The notes under the pieces were generated by a model. That model was not told where the DNA came from, did not search any database, and saw only the letters and a program-made list of their open reading frames with translations. Of a stretch of 64,000 nt of DNA, positions 53,099 through 63,033 are shown piece after piece (position 1 is the stretch's first letter; the number at the start of each line of letters is the position of its first letter). Source of the stretch: Lacimicrobium sp. SS2-24 (GTDB taxonomy: Bacteria; Pseudomonadota; Gammaproteobacteria; Enterobacterales; Alteromonadaceae); assembly GCF_002201535.1 (NCBI RefSeq), contig NZ_NIWW01000002.1, forward strand, positions 372,001 through 436,000, read 5' to 3'. The position numbers were made by a program, and so were the translations under genes.

Positions 53099-54847
53099 TT
53101 ATTCTGACAAGAGATCGAAGATCAGCTGTTCCAGTACGTCGAGATCGACGGGTTTGTTTAGTAAGGGCAGGTGTTGTGCTTTGATACGTTCAAGCAGCTC
53201 AGGGTCGGTATCACCGGTTAATATGATGGCTTTTACCGGCTCACCGAGTGCCTGGCGAAGCTGCGCAATAAGCTCCACACCAGTTTTATTATCCATTAAG
53301 CGGTAATCACACAAAATAATATCCGGTCGTTGTTGCTCCAGGCTGCTGAGCGCCTGCTCATCATTCTGGGCGCAGATAACATGGCATTGTTGCCCTTCCA
53401 GCACCAGGCTCAGGGCGGTGAGGCTGTTCGGGTCGTCATCAATTAACAGCACCCTGACCCCAAACAGGCGACTGCCCTGAATACGAGGTGCCTGTGGCGT
53501 GGTTACAATGGACTCCACCACGGGCAAGGTCAGTGAAAAGGTAGAGCCTTTGCCAGGCTCGGATTCTACGTCCACCTCGCTGCCCAAAAGGTGGGCCAAT
53601 TTTTGTACGATAGACAAACCCAGGCCGATACCTTTTCTGGCGTCACGGCGTTTGTTGGCAATCTGGTGGTACTCATTAAAAATCTTGCCAAGTTCCTGAC
53701 GGGGAATACCTATCCCTGAGTCCTGAATTGACAGCCTCAACTGACTCTCCTGGCGAGACACCAGAATGTGGATACCACCCTCATGGGTATATTTGACGGC
53801 ATTGTCGAGCAGGTTGCGCAGGATACGGGCCAACACCATCGGGTCGGTCTGCACCACCGCATCACAAGAATCATAGTCTAAGCTTAAGCCTTTGTTTGTG
53901 GCTTTGACCCTGAATTCATCCAGCAGTGGCAGCACCACGCTGTCCAGCGTGACCTGACGCCAGTCCAGTTCCAGATCGCCTGAGTCCAGCCGGGACAGAT
54001 CGAGTAAGGTATCCAGCAGACCTTTCAGGGAAGAAAAGGACTGCCTTAAAGGCGATAAAATATCCTGGTGCTGCTTGTCGGTTAAGCGCTGACTCAGGGC
54101 CTGAATAAACAGCCCGATGGCATTTAAGGGCTGGCGCAAGTCGTGACTGGCCGCGGCCAGAAAACGGGATTTCTCCGCATTGGCCTGCTCGGCCTTGATT
54201 TTCTCTTCGGTCACTTGTTGCAGCAGGTTGGCGTTCGCCACATCGATACTGATGGCATTGGTCACCACTTTGGATAAACGCATGGCCGTGATGGTCAGAT
54301 ACAGGCTGTAAAGCCCGGCCCCTGTGAGCAGCAGATACTGATCAAACTCTGCAATGCGCAGGACGGTACCCAGCATCATGGGGATCAGGAACACCATATA
54401 ACCCCAGAAGGAATACACCAGCGCTACCAATAAGCCGGTGGTAATGCCAAAGATAAAAATAAAGAAGGTGACAAAGAGTTCGGTGGCCCCCGGCTCGGGT
54501 AAAAACGCGTAGACCCCTATACCCCAGTTGGCACCAGACAACGCTAAAAAAAATACGATAGTCAGGTGATACAGTTGATAGCGTTTTTCTCCTTTTTCGC
54601 GGCGCTGTTGCATCGGCCGGTAGACAAACAAAAAACGAACAAGGGTGATGATCGCAAAGGTTGCCACCCACGCCAGCAATGCACTGCTATCGGCATGGTT
54701 TCGCAGTAATACCAGCAGAATAATGGCTGCACCCAGACTGACCACACCGGATAAATTGGTTTGTTTAATCAGCACATCGAGCCTGGATTCCATAATAGGA
54801 TCAGACTGGGCGCTATCGGCAAAGAGGTTACTCAGCGAAGTGTTCAC
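53099..54847 (-). CDS. Membrane hybrid histidine kinase (6TM-HisKA-HATPase-REC)
   Basis: 582 residues. Six membrane helices fill about 30-195 without a recognised periplasmic domain. A short coiled coil leads to HisKA with His235 in ASHDLRQPLNAIGLFIQ, the HDLRQPL variant of the group usually paired with LuxR-type regulators. The HATPase domain has LRNLLDNAVKYT and RKGIGLGLSIV; a C-terminal receiver has Asp514 (DIILCDYRLMDN) and Lys in LLNKPVDLD. Its start overlaps the stop of the response-regulator gene by 4 bp (ATGA), so it is the second gene of a two-component operon. Confidence 0.92.
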   Translation of the reverse strand: MNTSLSNLFADSAQSDPIMESRLDVLIKQTNLSGVVSLGAAIILLVLLRNHADSSALLAWVATFAIITLVRFLFVYRPMQQRREKGEKRYQLYHLTIVFFLALSGANWGIGVYAFLPEPGATELFVTFFIFIFGITTGLLVALVYSFWGYMVFLIPMMLGTVLRIAEFDQYLLLTGAGLYSLYLTITAMRLSKVVTNAISIDVANANLLQQVTEEKIKAEQANAEKSRFLAAASHDLRQPLNAIGLFIQALSQRLTDKQHQDILSPLRQSFSSLKGLLDTLLDLSRLDSGDLELDWRQVTLDSVVLPLLDEFRVKATNKGLSLDYDSCDAVVQTDPMVLARILRNLLDNAVKYTHEGGIHILVSRQESQLRLSIQDSGIGIPRQELGKIFNEYHQIANKRRDARKGIGLGLSIVQKLAHLLGSEVDVESEPGKGSTFSLTLPVVESIVTTPQAPRIQGSRLFGVRVLLIDDDPNSLTALSLVLEGQQCHVICAQNDEQALSSLEQQRPDIILCDYRLMDNKTGVELIAQLRQALGEPVKAIILTGDTDPELLERIKAQHLPLLNKPVDLDVLEQLIFDLLSE

Positions 54848-55443
54848 AAGAGTCCATGACGGCTGGCATAGCGCATCAGCTCGACGGTATTTTTCACCCC
54901 CAGTTTCTGCATCACGCTATAACGGTGGTTTTCCACTGTCTTGCTGGACAGATTCAGGCGCTCGGCAATGGTATTGCTGTTAAGCCCGGTCAATACCAGG
55001 TCTAATACCTGAAACTCGCGGGCGGTCAGCTCGGGAACCTGACTGCCCAGCTCTTCTGCCACTGCGGCAGAGGTGACTTTTTTACCGGCTAAGACCCCAC
55101 GCACGGCTTTTACTAAGTCCTCTGCCGACATTTCTTTTAATAATACGCCGTCGGCCTGACAGGCCATGATTTGCATAAATAAGGTGCGGGACTGCACCCC
55201 GGTGAGCATGATCACTTTAATTTCAGGGTAACGCTTTTTGATATATTCCAGCGCGGAAAGACTGCCACCGCCTGGCATGCGGTAATCCAGCATCACAAGA
55301 TCCGGTTGCTCAGCCTTGACAGTGCTCAGCAGATCCTGGGCATTGTCCACTTCGGCGATGACCTGCCAGGCAGGTGTATTGCTTAAAATTAATCGCAAGC
55401 CTTCACGAAACAACTGGTGATCATCGGCAATCACGATTCGCAT
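54844..55443 (-). CDS. LuxR/NarL-type response regulator
   Basis: 199 residues. Receiver at 1-120 with Asp53 (DLVMLDYRMPGGG) and Lys in LLKEMSAEDL. The C-terminal LuxR HTH is at about 135-195: ELTAREFQVLDLVLTGLNSNTIAERLNLSSKTVENHRYSVMQKLGVKNTVELMRYA. Cognate regulator of the hybrid kinase downstream. Divergent from the giant PAS/coiled-coil gene with 416 bp between; candidate binder of the GGGTGAAAACCC boxes at 50876 and 53063. Confidence 0.95.
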   Translation of the reverse strand: MRIVIADDHQLFREGLRLILSNTPAWQVIAEVDNAQDLLSTVKAEQPDLVMLDYRMPGGGSLSALEYIKKRYPEIKVIMLTGVQSRTLFMQIMACQADGVLLKEMSAEDLVKAVRGVLAGKKVTSAAVAEELGSQVPELTAREFQVLDLVLTGLNSNTIAERLNLSSKTVENHRYSVMQKLGVKNTVELMRYASRHGLL

Positions 55444-55859
55444 GGGGTTTTCCTGCAGCCTTATTTTTCTATTTTTTGTATCTTATCGCAGGAATGAGAT
55501 TTCATCACGGATACATTCATACTTCTGTTGATGAGGCCTGCAACACTCATGCCCATGACAAAGCATTGCCCAAAAGGCTTGGAACCTAAACTGCCCTACA
55601 TTTACGTATATTTCGGTCATGGTTTTTTACCGGCTTTTTCGGTAGCCTGAAGATAAACGTTATACCTCAGCAATATCCTGTCAGCTGAAACAAGGTGAAT
55701 ACACCGCTTTCTGCTATGTTTTAGTGACCAGCCAGCCTGTTTTCTAAAACGTATGAAAACCGACACCCACAGGGTGATCGCAAGCCTTTACCGGCATGGG
55801 TTTAGTTATATAGTGTTGGTTTTGTTAATAATGACTGAAGGCACCGGAAATAAACTCTT
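55444..55859. other. Long divergent intergenic region
   Basis: 416 bp between the response-regulator gene and the giant PAS/coiled-coil gene. No coding frame, RNA gene or repeat that I recognise, and no copy of the GGGTGAAAACCC box. A weak ACCGG/CGGT inverted repeat is at about 55632-55646. It presumably holds both divergent promoters. Confidence 0.5.
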
Positions 55860-58800
55860 ATGTCACATTTGTCCCGCACGGCCCCTATTTTGATAGTTAA
55901 GCCCCTAGCTGTGTTGTTACTCAGTTTGTTTTCCCTGCCAGCCCGGGCGGTTTATCAATCCATACAAAGTCTGGGTGAGCCTGTGGTCAATGGCCTGGTG
56001 TACGTCGTAGTTGCTCTGCTGCTGGGTTTAGTTATCGCGCTTATTCTGTTCAAAGTGCGCATTAACGCCAGAGAGCGGTCGCTGGCGGAGGCCCATCAGC
56101 AACGCCAGTGGATGCAGGAGCAAACTGACCGTTCTGTCAGCGGCGTTTTACAACTGGACGCATCAGGAACCATTTTGTATGCCAACCCCATGGCCGCGTA
56201 TTTCTTTGAGCGAAAAATTGAACAACTGACGGAAATGTCGTTCATTGAGGTGTGCCCTGAGCCCCTGCAAGCAGAGGTTGCGGCCACATTAGCAGGAGAG
56301 AAAGACGCGCCCATTGCCTGTCAGTTAGGACATTATCACCGACATGCCAGAATCCGTATCACATTGCATAAAAAGCCGATTGGTGAGGTGGCTGCTTCGG
56401 TAACGATTGATGATGTCGAACACTATCAGCAAAAAATCAATCGACAACGCGGTCTGATTCACCACCGTGAGCAGGCAATGGAACAGGCCGGTATCGGCTT
56501 TGCAGTGTATGAAATTGCGCAGGAAAGACTCAGTGTTAATGGGGCGCTGGCCAAAATGTTGGAGCTGGGAGACGAACATCAAATTAGTGCTGAGCGCTTC
56601 GCTGAATGCTTTGATAGCGCGGATAAGGCAAAGTGGGATACCCAGTTGAAGCTGTTGAATGAGGGGCAGGCGCAAACCTTTGAAGGGAAAATGCAACTGC
56701 AGGACCGTGCTGTACCCATAAAAATTCATGCCTGTCCGCAACACGAAGAAAGTGAAGAGACGACTTCGGCAAGCCTGGTTTTCGTTGATCTATCACGACT
56801 GGAACAGCTTAAGCAGCAAGCGGAGTTTTCCCTCAAGCAAGCCAAGGCCATCATGAGTGCCAGTCCTTTACCGGTTTATTTGCTAGATACCAATAAGCAA
56901 CTGGTGGATTGTAATCAAGCCTTCAGCAGGCTCTTTAACGTGCAGATGAATCTGCTCAGAAACAAATCCATTGAGGACATTGCGGCCTTTGATCAGGCGT
57001 TTAAAGCATTGCATGCTGGCGGTGATGGCGTAGCCACGCGCCGCAAATCCGCGACAATTACGCTGGCTGAAGACAGGCAAATAGACATTAATCTGCATTT
57101 ACTGGCTTACCGTGCAGGCAACGAGGCGGCCGGTACCGTTGCCATCATTGAAGATCTTACGCCACTCAAAAATCTGGAAAAACAGGTGTCGATGGGTGAG
57201 GAACGGCTTAACAGCCTGATTGAGCAATCCCCGTTGGGCGTGGCCCTGCTGAATGAAGACGACAGTCTGATTCGGGTCAACCCTGCCATGACAGAGATTC
57301 TGGGTAAGAGTGCGGACACGCTCAAACAGCAGACCTTTTATCAGTTGTTCAGCAATCCTGAACAAGCGGGAAGGGCGGCAAAATTGTTGCATCAAAAAGG
57401 TCAGGTGAATGACCTGCAAGCGGAATTGGTTGGTAAGGACGAAATCCCTTTTTCAACCCGGCTGGATGTGTCGCGGCTAAAAGGGGCGGAGACAGAATAT
57501 ATTTGCTGGGTGGCTGACTCACGGCACCAACGCTATTTAAGTGACCAGTTAGAGCGGTTGATTCGCTACAGCAATATGCCAGTTGCGGTGTTGGGTGATG
57601 ACGGCTTTAGCAACGTTAACCCGGCTGCCTGTGCGTTTTTTGACGTTAAATCTGAAAATGAACTGCTCGGGCTGTCACCGGCCAGCAAGGTACTGAACCC
57701 CTCAGAGCAAAGTGCAGAGGAAATGGCGGCTCATTTACAGCGCTTGCAACAACAGCAGCAGGTTGTGGAGTTTTCCTGGGTGCATCAGCACCATGGTGAC
57801 TCCTTGCCCTGCGAAATTACGCTGGTTCCGCTGTTTTATCAGCAGCAACACACAGCCACCTTGTGTATGTGGACAGATCTAAGGGCATTGGAGCGCGCGA
57901 ATGAGGCGCGACTTGAGGCAGTCAATCTGCGCCAGGCGGCGGAGCGAGAAATCGCTGAGAAACAGCAATTGCTGCAGAACAGCCAGGATCTTCTCGCCAG
58001 CCGAGCCCGGTCGTTGCAAAACACGCAGGAAAAACTGGAAGCGGCAGAGACCGATCTGGCCGCAAAAATGGATACCATTAAGGGCTTGCAGCAGGCCCAT
58101 GAGGACATCAGCGGGCACCTGCAATCGGTACAGAATGACTATGAGCGTAACCTCGAACTGCTGAACCAGAGCCAGAAAGCCAATGCGGAACTCGAAGCGC
58201 AGCTGGAAGAGTCCAGTGATAAAGTCAGCCGCTTGCAAAACCAGCGTAATCAGATTGCTGATGCGCTGCAGCGCAGTGAGCGCAGTCACAAACAGGCGCA
58301 GGAAAAACTGGCGTTAAGTGAACAGGCGACACAGCGACTGAAGGAAGAACAGGCCAAGCAGTTAGCTTCCCTTGAGGCGTCACAGGCACAGATCGCCTCG
58401 TTGAAAAACTCCATCGATCAGAAAGACAAGCAGCTTCGTGATGTCGGTGGTCAGATTAATACACTGCAGTCACAACTGGTCAGTTCCGGACAGGCCAGTG
58501 AAAAATTACGGGAGCGTCTGGCAAATCAGCGTAAAGCCAGTGAAATCGCTGAGAAGAAACGCCGCGAGCTGGAACTGATCTGTCAGAGTGTGCAGTCGGA
58601 ACTGGAGAACAAAACCGGCTACGTTGAGCACCTGCAACATGAAATGAAGATGCTGGAACAAATGTCACAGCAACAAAAAGGTGACATGGAAAAGCAAACC
58701 CAGCAACTGGCCGAGGAATTAGCCGCCAAACAGAAAAAACTGGATGAAACGGAGCAACAACTGAGTCAGGCCAAAGAGCAGTCTGAGCAGGAGAAGAAAC

Positions 58801-60344
58801 AGAGTGCTGCCCGCGAAGCCGAGTTAATGCAGCTTAAAACGGAATTGCAGGAAGTTGAGAAGCGCCACGCAGAGCAACAACAGAAGATTAACCAGGCCGA
58901 TGAAAAATGGCAGCAACAGCAAGCCGCCTTGCAGAGTGAGTTGAAAGCCAAACAGGATGAGCTGCAACAGGTAACAGAGCAGCTCAATAGTACTCAGCAG
59001 CAAACCGACGAAGAGAGGGCGCAGCAGGCCGCGCTGGTAGATAAATTGGAAGCAGAGCTTCAGGAAGTTGAACAGCGTGCCACGGCTCAGGCGGAGAAGA
59101 TTGCTAAAAGTGAACAGCAACGTCAGCAGGAACAACAGACCCTGGCCGAGGAGCTGGCTGCAAAACGCGCGCAACTTGATGCCACACAACAGCAGCTTGA
59201 TGAGCATCAGCGACAAATGGATGCTGAGAAGCTGGCCCGCAAGGCACAACAAGATAAACTGGCGCAACTGAAGCAGGAGATGGCGGACGTTGAGTCGCGC
59301 GCCAGCAAGCAACGTGAAATGCTGGAGGGCAGCGATGAGCAATGGCGCCAGCACCATGCAGAAATTGAAAAACAAAAACAGCAGTTGCAACAGGCTTTAG
59401 AACAAGCTGAGGCGCAAAACAAAGAAATGCAGTCGACTCTGGCGAGCAAACTCGAAGCCCTCAAGGGTGCCGAGTCCACTGTCTCGAAAACACAGTCCGA
59501 TGAGCAGAAGTTACAAAAAGAGCTCGCCGCAGCCAAAGAGCAGGCAGAAGCATTACAAGCGAAACTTGCACGCCAGGAAGAACAGGAGAAACAACTTCAG
59601 CGTCAGGTCAGCGAGCAACAAAGTAGCTTGCAGCAGCGGGAAGACAGCATACAGGCGCTAAAAGAAGAACAACAGCGGCTGACGGAAGCGCTGCGCTCGG
59701 TGAAAGAGGAATATGAACAAAGCCAGAGCTCACTCGATGATCAGAACAGCAGTCAGCAGCAGCTTACTCAGCAGTTAAAAGAACTGGAAACCGAACTTAA
59801 AAACAGTAAAGAGCAGCTCAATGATAAGGAAACTGCCCTAAAAGATGCTCAGGATCTTATCGCCAGTCACGCCAGCAAGCTGGCTGAACAGGAAAATGCG
59901 CTGATTGATGCGCAAAAAGAAGAGCTCAAGCTGGCCAGCGGCCAGCAATCAGACACCGTTTCGCAGCCTGTACCGGAGTTCGCCAAGCTGCCAATGCCAG
60001 ACGATCCAGAGGTCTGGTTTGAGCTACTACCTTACCTGCAAAATCAACGAGGAGTTACGTCACTGGCGATCGCTTTGCAACAGTTAATTGAGAAGTTGCA
60101 AAGCAGCATCGATACCATGGATCAGGCTCTCAAAGATGACTCCGAGAGGGATATTCAACTGGCTGCGCGTAAGTTGATTGCAGTGCTTGCGACCATTCCC
60201 TCGGTACCACTCAACGACATGGCGAAGAAATTAGAATATTTCTGTGAGCACAGGTTTATGGATAATATTTCCATCGGCTGGCCGGCGTTCAAGGCGCAGC
60301 TTATGTCCACCTTGCGGGTGATTTACTCCCATCTGCACGCTTAG
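55860..60344 (+). CDS. Giant membrane-anchored PAS/coiled-coil protein with degenerate Hpt-like end
   Basis: 1494 residues. One or two N-terminal membrane segments (about 10-32 and 45-65) are followed by roughly five PAS-like modules (about 90-180, 205-310, 325-435, 445-555 and 565-690; e.g. SGVLQLDASGTILYANPMAAYFF, LIEQSPLGVALLNEDDSLIRVNPAM). Residues about 690-1385 are one uninterrupted coiled coil, with a repeat of about 72 residues between 948 and 1166. A helical end of about 100 residues (DIQLAARKLIAVLATIPSVPLNDMAKKLEYFCE) resembles an Hpt bundle but has no His at the phosphorylation position. There is no kinase, GGDEF, EAL or methyl-accepting domain. A membrane-tethered sensory scaffold is the best reading; function unknown. 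Single gene. Confidence 0.85.
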   Translation: MSHLSRTAPILIVKPLAVLLLSLFSLPARAVYQSIQSLGEPVVNGLVYVVVALLLGLVIALILFKVRINARERSLAEAHQQRQWMQEQTDRSVSGVLQLDASGTILYANPMAAYFFERKIEQLTEMSFIEVCPEPLQAEVAATLAGEKDAPIACQLGHYHRHARIRITLHKKPIGEVAASVTIDDVEHYQQKINRQRGLIHHREQAMEQAGIGFAVYEIAQERLSVNGALAKMLELGDEHQISAERFAECFDSADKAKWDTQLKLLNEGQAQTFEGKMQLQDRAVPIKIHACPQHEESEETTSASLVFVDLSRLEQLKQQAEFSLKQAKAIMSASPLPVYLLDTNKQLVDCNQAFSRLFNVQMNLLRNKSIEDIAAFDQAFKALHAGGDGVATRRKSATITLAEDRQIDINLHLLAYRAGNEAAGTVAIIEDLTPLKNLEKQVSMGEERLNSLIEQSPLGVALLNEDDSLIRVNPAMTEILGKSADTLKQQTFYQLFSNPEQAGRAAKLLHQKGQVNDLQAELVGKDEIPFSTRLDVSRLKGAETEYICWVADSRHQRYLSDQLERLIRYSNMPVAVLGDDGFSNVNPAACAFFDVKSENELLGLSPASKVLNPSEQSAEEMAAHLQRLQQQQQVVEFSWVHQHHGDSLPCEITLVPLFYQQQHTATLCMWTDLRALERANEARLEAVNLRQAAEREIAEKQQLLQNSQDLLASRARSLQNTQEKLEAAETDLAAKMDTIKGLQQAHEDISGHLQSVQNDYERNLELLNQSQKANAELEAQLEESSDKVSRLQNQRNQIADALQRSERSHKQAQEKLALSEQATQRLKEEQAKQLASLEASQAQIASLKNSIDQKDKQLRDVGGQINTLQSQLVSSGQASEKLRERLANQRKASEIAEKKRRELELICQSVQSELENKTGYVEHLQHEMKMLEQMSQQQKGDMEKQTQQLAEELAAKQKKLDETEQQLSQAKEQSEQEKKQSAAREAELMQLKTELQEVEKRHAEQQQKINQADEKWQQQQAALQSELKAKQDELQQVTEQLNSTQQQTDEERAQQAALVDKLEAELQEVEQRATAQAEKIAKSEQQRQQEQQTLAEELAAKRAQLDATQQQLDEHQRQMDAEKLARKAQQDKLAQLKQEMADVESRASKQREMLEGSDEQWRQHHAEIEKQKQQLQQALEQAEAQNKEMQSTLASKLEALKGAESTVSKTQSDEQKLQKELAAAKEQAEALQAKLARQEEQEKQLQRQVSEQQSSLQQREDSIQALKEEQQRLTEALRSVKEEYEQSQSSLDDQNSSQQQLTQQLKELETELKNSKEQLNDKETALKDAQDLIASHASKLAEQENALIDAQKEELKLASGQQSDTVSQPVPEFAKLPMPDDPEVWFELLPYLQNQRGVTSLAIALQQLIEKLQSSIDTMDQALKDDSERDIQLAARKLIAVLATIPSVPLNDMAKKLEYFCEHRFMDNISIGWPAFKAQLMSTLRVIYSHLHA
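58702..59360 (+). repeat. Internal repeat of about 72 codons in the coiled coil
   Basis: Three successive units begin near 58702, 58918 and 59133, at 216 bp spacing. Each starts with L-x-x-EL-AAK-x-x-x-LD and contains a (L)EAELQEVEQR-type block about 45 residues later, ending in a Gln-rich E-x-WQQQ or Q-x-QQE segment. The DNA has diverged but the protein pattern and the length are kept, which indicates growth of the coiled coil by tandem duplication. Confidence 0.6.
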
Positions 60345-60604
60345 GATCATTGACCTCTAAGGTCGCCACGTCACCTGATAGCATGGGTATTGCGCAGTAT
60401 TCTTGCCCTGAGTTTCAAGAGATAGTGGGCGTGGGTTGCTGCTGAGCCGTCACGCAGCACTGACATGCAGCATCGACACCATCTATAGCCTACCCTTAGG
60501 GTGATTTGCGGGTTGTTAATCTGATTTTAATCTTTTCGTAAGGTCTTTTTCAGACTCAGTGCCGTAATCTGAATTGAAACTAACGTATATCAGTAAGGAT
60601 AACG

Positions 60605-61465
60605 ATGAAAACAACACGTATTACCCGTCAGAAATGGGCTGTTTGTGCAGCAGTGGCCGGTATCGTTGCCAGCTCTGCTGTGGCCAAAGGCGTTAGCGAT
60701 GACGTCATCTCCACGCAACGTGCCAACCTGGAAGCGAATACCGATGGCAAGGGATTTGGTCCTCAATCTCCCAGAGACATCGACAAGGCCTACGGCACGA
60801 ACCTGCGGGTATTCGGCACGGCCCCGAATCGCAGCCAGATGAACCTGTGTAATATCCATTTTCACAAAAATGCCGAGCATAAAGGCGGTGAATTCACCAC
60901 TTATGCCGGGAATGGCGATGGTAAAGGTAAAAACACTGGTTACGTTTACGACGGTGAGCTCTCGGATGCGCAACGTAAAGCTGTCAGCGGTGGGGTCTGT
61001 GCAGCCAAAGGTGATCCCTTGCAATCCGGCGATACCATTGAGGTGCATTGGGTTTTCTCTTCTGCACAAGTGAGCCCGGGCCCCACACTAGGTGCCTGTC
61101 TGGCTGATAGCACGATGAACCCGGGCTTGCGCGTAGAGGGGCAGGTTTTTGTGTTGGCAAATGACGATAAGGCTCTGGATTTCAATCATCTGGCGGAAGT
61201 GGCACAGGTAAATGGTTATGCCCAGGCACCGAATATTCCAATGAATACCGGAGAACCGGTGGCTTATCTGGGATCTACCACAGGCCCTTCGTACAATGAA
61301 CAAGGCTCCCCGCTACAAGTCAGTTGGAGTGTTCGGCCACAAGTGGCCGTGGTTGATATCAACTCAGTGGGTAAATGGTGTGAGGGAAATGTCTTCGAAG
61401 AAGATCACGCCCATGGAGTGCGTAACCTGGTGCAAAACCCTAAACTGTTGTCGCCGATTCAGTAA
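60605..61465 (+). CDS. Delta-class carbonic anhydrase
   Basis: 286 residues with a signal peptide (cleavage after AVA, about residue 27) and a good AAGGA ribosome-binding site. The motif MNLCNIHFHKNAEHKGGEF gives candidate zinc ligands His85 and His87, and IEVHWVFSS gives His148, the His-x-His...His pattern of the delta class first found in marine diatoms. Two more Cys pairs may form disulfides. It would interconvert CO2 and bicarbonate in the periplasm. No bicarbonate transporter is adjacent. The 260 bp before it contain no gene. Confidence 0.75.
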   Translation: MKTTRITRQKWAVCAAVAGIVASSAVAKGVSDDVISTQRANLEANTDGKGFGPQSPRDIDKAYGTNLRVFGTAPNRSQMNLCNIHFHKNAEHKGGEFTTYAGNGDGKGKNTGYVYDGELSDAQRKAVSGGVCAAKGDPLQSGDTIEVHWVFSSAQVSPGPTLGACLADSTMNPGLRVEGQVFVLANDDKALDFNHLAEVAQVNGYAQAPNIPMNTGEPVAYLGSTTGPSYNEQGSPLQVSWSVRPQVAVVDINSVGKWCEGNVFEEDHAHGVRNLVQNPKLLSPIQ

Positions 61466-61618
61466 TATAGCCATCCGCGACTGGCCCGGCGTGCGCAATC
61501 AGGCGCCGCCGGGTCAATGTGTTCAGCTCGGTTAATTTTGTTGAGATATGCCAGCATTATTAGGGGGGGAGAGAAAAGCAGCAGGGCGATACGGCAGCCC
61601 TGGTTTAAAAAGTATCGC

Positions 61619-62071
61619 TTACTTTCTGAATTTCAGCTCCTGCATCAGGGCGGTACTCATGATGGTTCTGAATTCGGCGCGATTACCGCTCTCTTCAGCC
61701 ATCTTATCCATACTTTTTTTCGCCCATTCCAGATACTTGCCCCGGCGTTTCTCATTTTCCGCCACAGTAGCCATGTTTTCGAATACGCGAATCAGGTACA
61801 GATCCGGCTCATCGGCTCTGGCGTGCACATTGCTTAATACCTGGTAGCTGGTTAACCAGCCCTGAGAAACAGCAAAGTCCAGGTTTTTACGCCATTCGCT
61901 GGCCAGCCATTTTGCATATTTGAGTCCCGCACCATCTGCCACTTTAATGCCTGTGACTTCCCAATATTGTCCACCAATAAAGGGTGGCTCATGGTCATCG
62001 GCGTAAGCATGTTGTACCGCCAGTACGCTAAAAGCACAAAACACGATTCCTCTGAGTAACAATTTATACAT
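61619..62071 (-). CDS. Hypothetical periplasmic protein
   Basis: 150 residues with a signal peptide (cleavage after AYA, about residue 24). The mature part reads like a small alpha/beta domain of the dimeric ferredoxin-like (NIPSNAP/EthD) type: YWEVTGIKVADGAGLKYAKWLASEWRKNLDFAVSQGWLTSYQVL, then PDLYLIRVFENM. That fold assignment is tentative. No catalytic motif is evident. It is convergent with the carbonic anhydrase and divergent from the SnoaL-like gene. Confidence 0.6.
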   Translation of the reverse strand: MYKLLLRGIVFCAFSVLAVQHAYADDHEPPFIGGQYWEVTGIKVADGAGLKYAKWLASEWRKNLDFAVSQGWLTSYQVLSNVHARADEPDLYLIRVFENMATVAENEKRRGKYLEWAKKSMDKMAEESGNRAEFRTIMSTALMQELKFRK

Positions 62072-62354
62072 TTTGATTATCTCCGTATCTAAGCGCGCGA
62101 CAGTGCGCGTCGATTAAACGTAGTCCTCGCCGGATACTTTGTCGAAAAAATAATCAACATAAATTCGAGACAATGGAAGCGCTTACTTCATGGGCCTTTT
62201 GCTATCAGGGTTGGGGGCAATCAGGGGCAGCGTAATTTTTTTGAGTAAACACAGGTCTGTCTGACCGAAGCAATATAAAAGCCATGTTCCGGTGCCATTG
62301 CGATTAGCGCTGGCATGGTGTTGAGGAATCCTAAAACAAGCATGGAGTAAGATA

Positions 62355-62825
62355 ATGAGAATAGTTGTTCTGGCATCGTGGCTGATAATGACGATAGTGT
62401 TTTGCCCGGGGCTCAAAGCGGATGAAGTAGTTTCAGATGACACAAGTGAGTCAGAAGCCATGGTGGTAGATTTTTACCGACGGATATTCATCCTGCAGCA
62501 GGATGTTCGCGAAATAGCTGAACGTTACCTGCACCCTGACTATATTCAGCACAATCCCTTTGTGCCCACCGGCAGAGAGGCTTTTATTACCGCTGTGAGC
62601 AGCTGGCGAGCACAAATGCCTGAAACCCAGCGAACCCGAATCAAGCGAGTGGTGAGTTCGGCAGATCATGTGGTCCTGCACGTTCATCAATACGATATCA
62701 GCAATGACAAGCCAGGCCGCGCCGGCGTGGACATTTTCCGGGTCAGTGACGGTAAAATTGTTGAGCATTGGGATGTATGGCAAGACATCCCCGGTACCAT
62801 GCCTCACGAAAATGGTATGTTTTGA
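62355..62825 (+). CDS. SnoaL-like (NTF2-fold) exported protein
   Basis: 156 residues. ATG at 62355 with GGAG eight bases upstream. A signal peptide (MRIVVLASWLIMTIVFCPGLKA) is followed by a SnoaL-like domain: RYLHPDYIQHNPFVPTGREAFITAV and VDIFRVSDGKIVEHWDVWQDIP. The polyketide-cyclase-like group to which it belongs includes many proteins of unknown substrate. Export to the periplasm is unusual for the fold but seen in marine bacteria. No pathway context. Confidence 0.8.
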   Translation: MRIVVLASWLIMTIVFCPGLKADEVVSDDTSESEAMVVDFYRRIFILQQDVREIAERYLHPDYIQHNPFVPTGREAFITAVSSWRAQMPETQRTRIKRVVSSADHVVLHVHQYDISNDKPGRAGVDIFRVSDGKIVEHWDVWQDIPGTMPHENGMF

Positions 62826-63033
62826 CACAGGAGGCGGGGCTCAGATGAAATCAATGCCCGGCCTACTCAGTTAACATATTGAGCTGTATCAATATTTTTT
62901 CTGACCTTAAGGGACTATACTGGATATAGCCTGATCCGATAGGGGTTTGGGCGTCGAACTTTTATTAATTGCAAATAAAAGACGGGGGCATGGCAACTGC
63001 TGATGCCTTTTGTAATTAGCCTGATTGGTCATA

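Noticed and set aside
58824-59390. A 188-codon minus-strand frame rich in leucine opposite the coiled coil
   Set aside because: It arises from Gln/Glu-rich codons read in antisense (CAG becomes CTG). The plus-strand coiled coil is clearly the coding strand.
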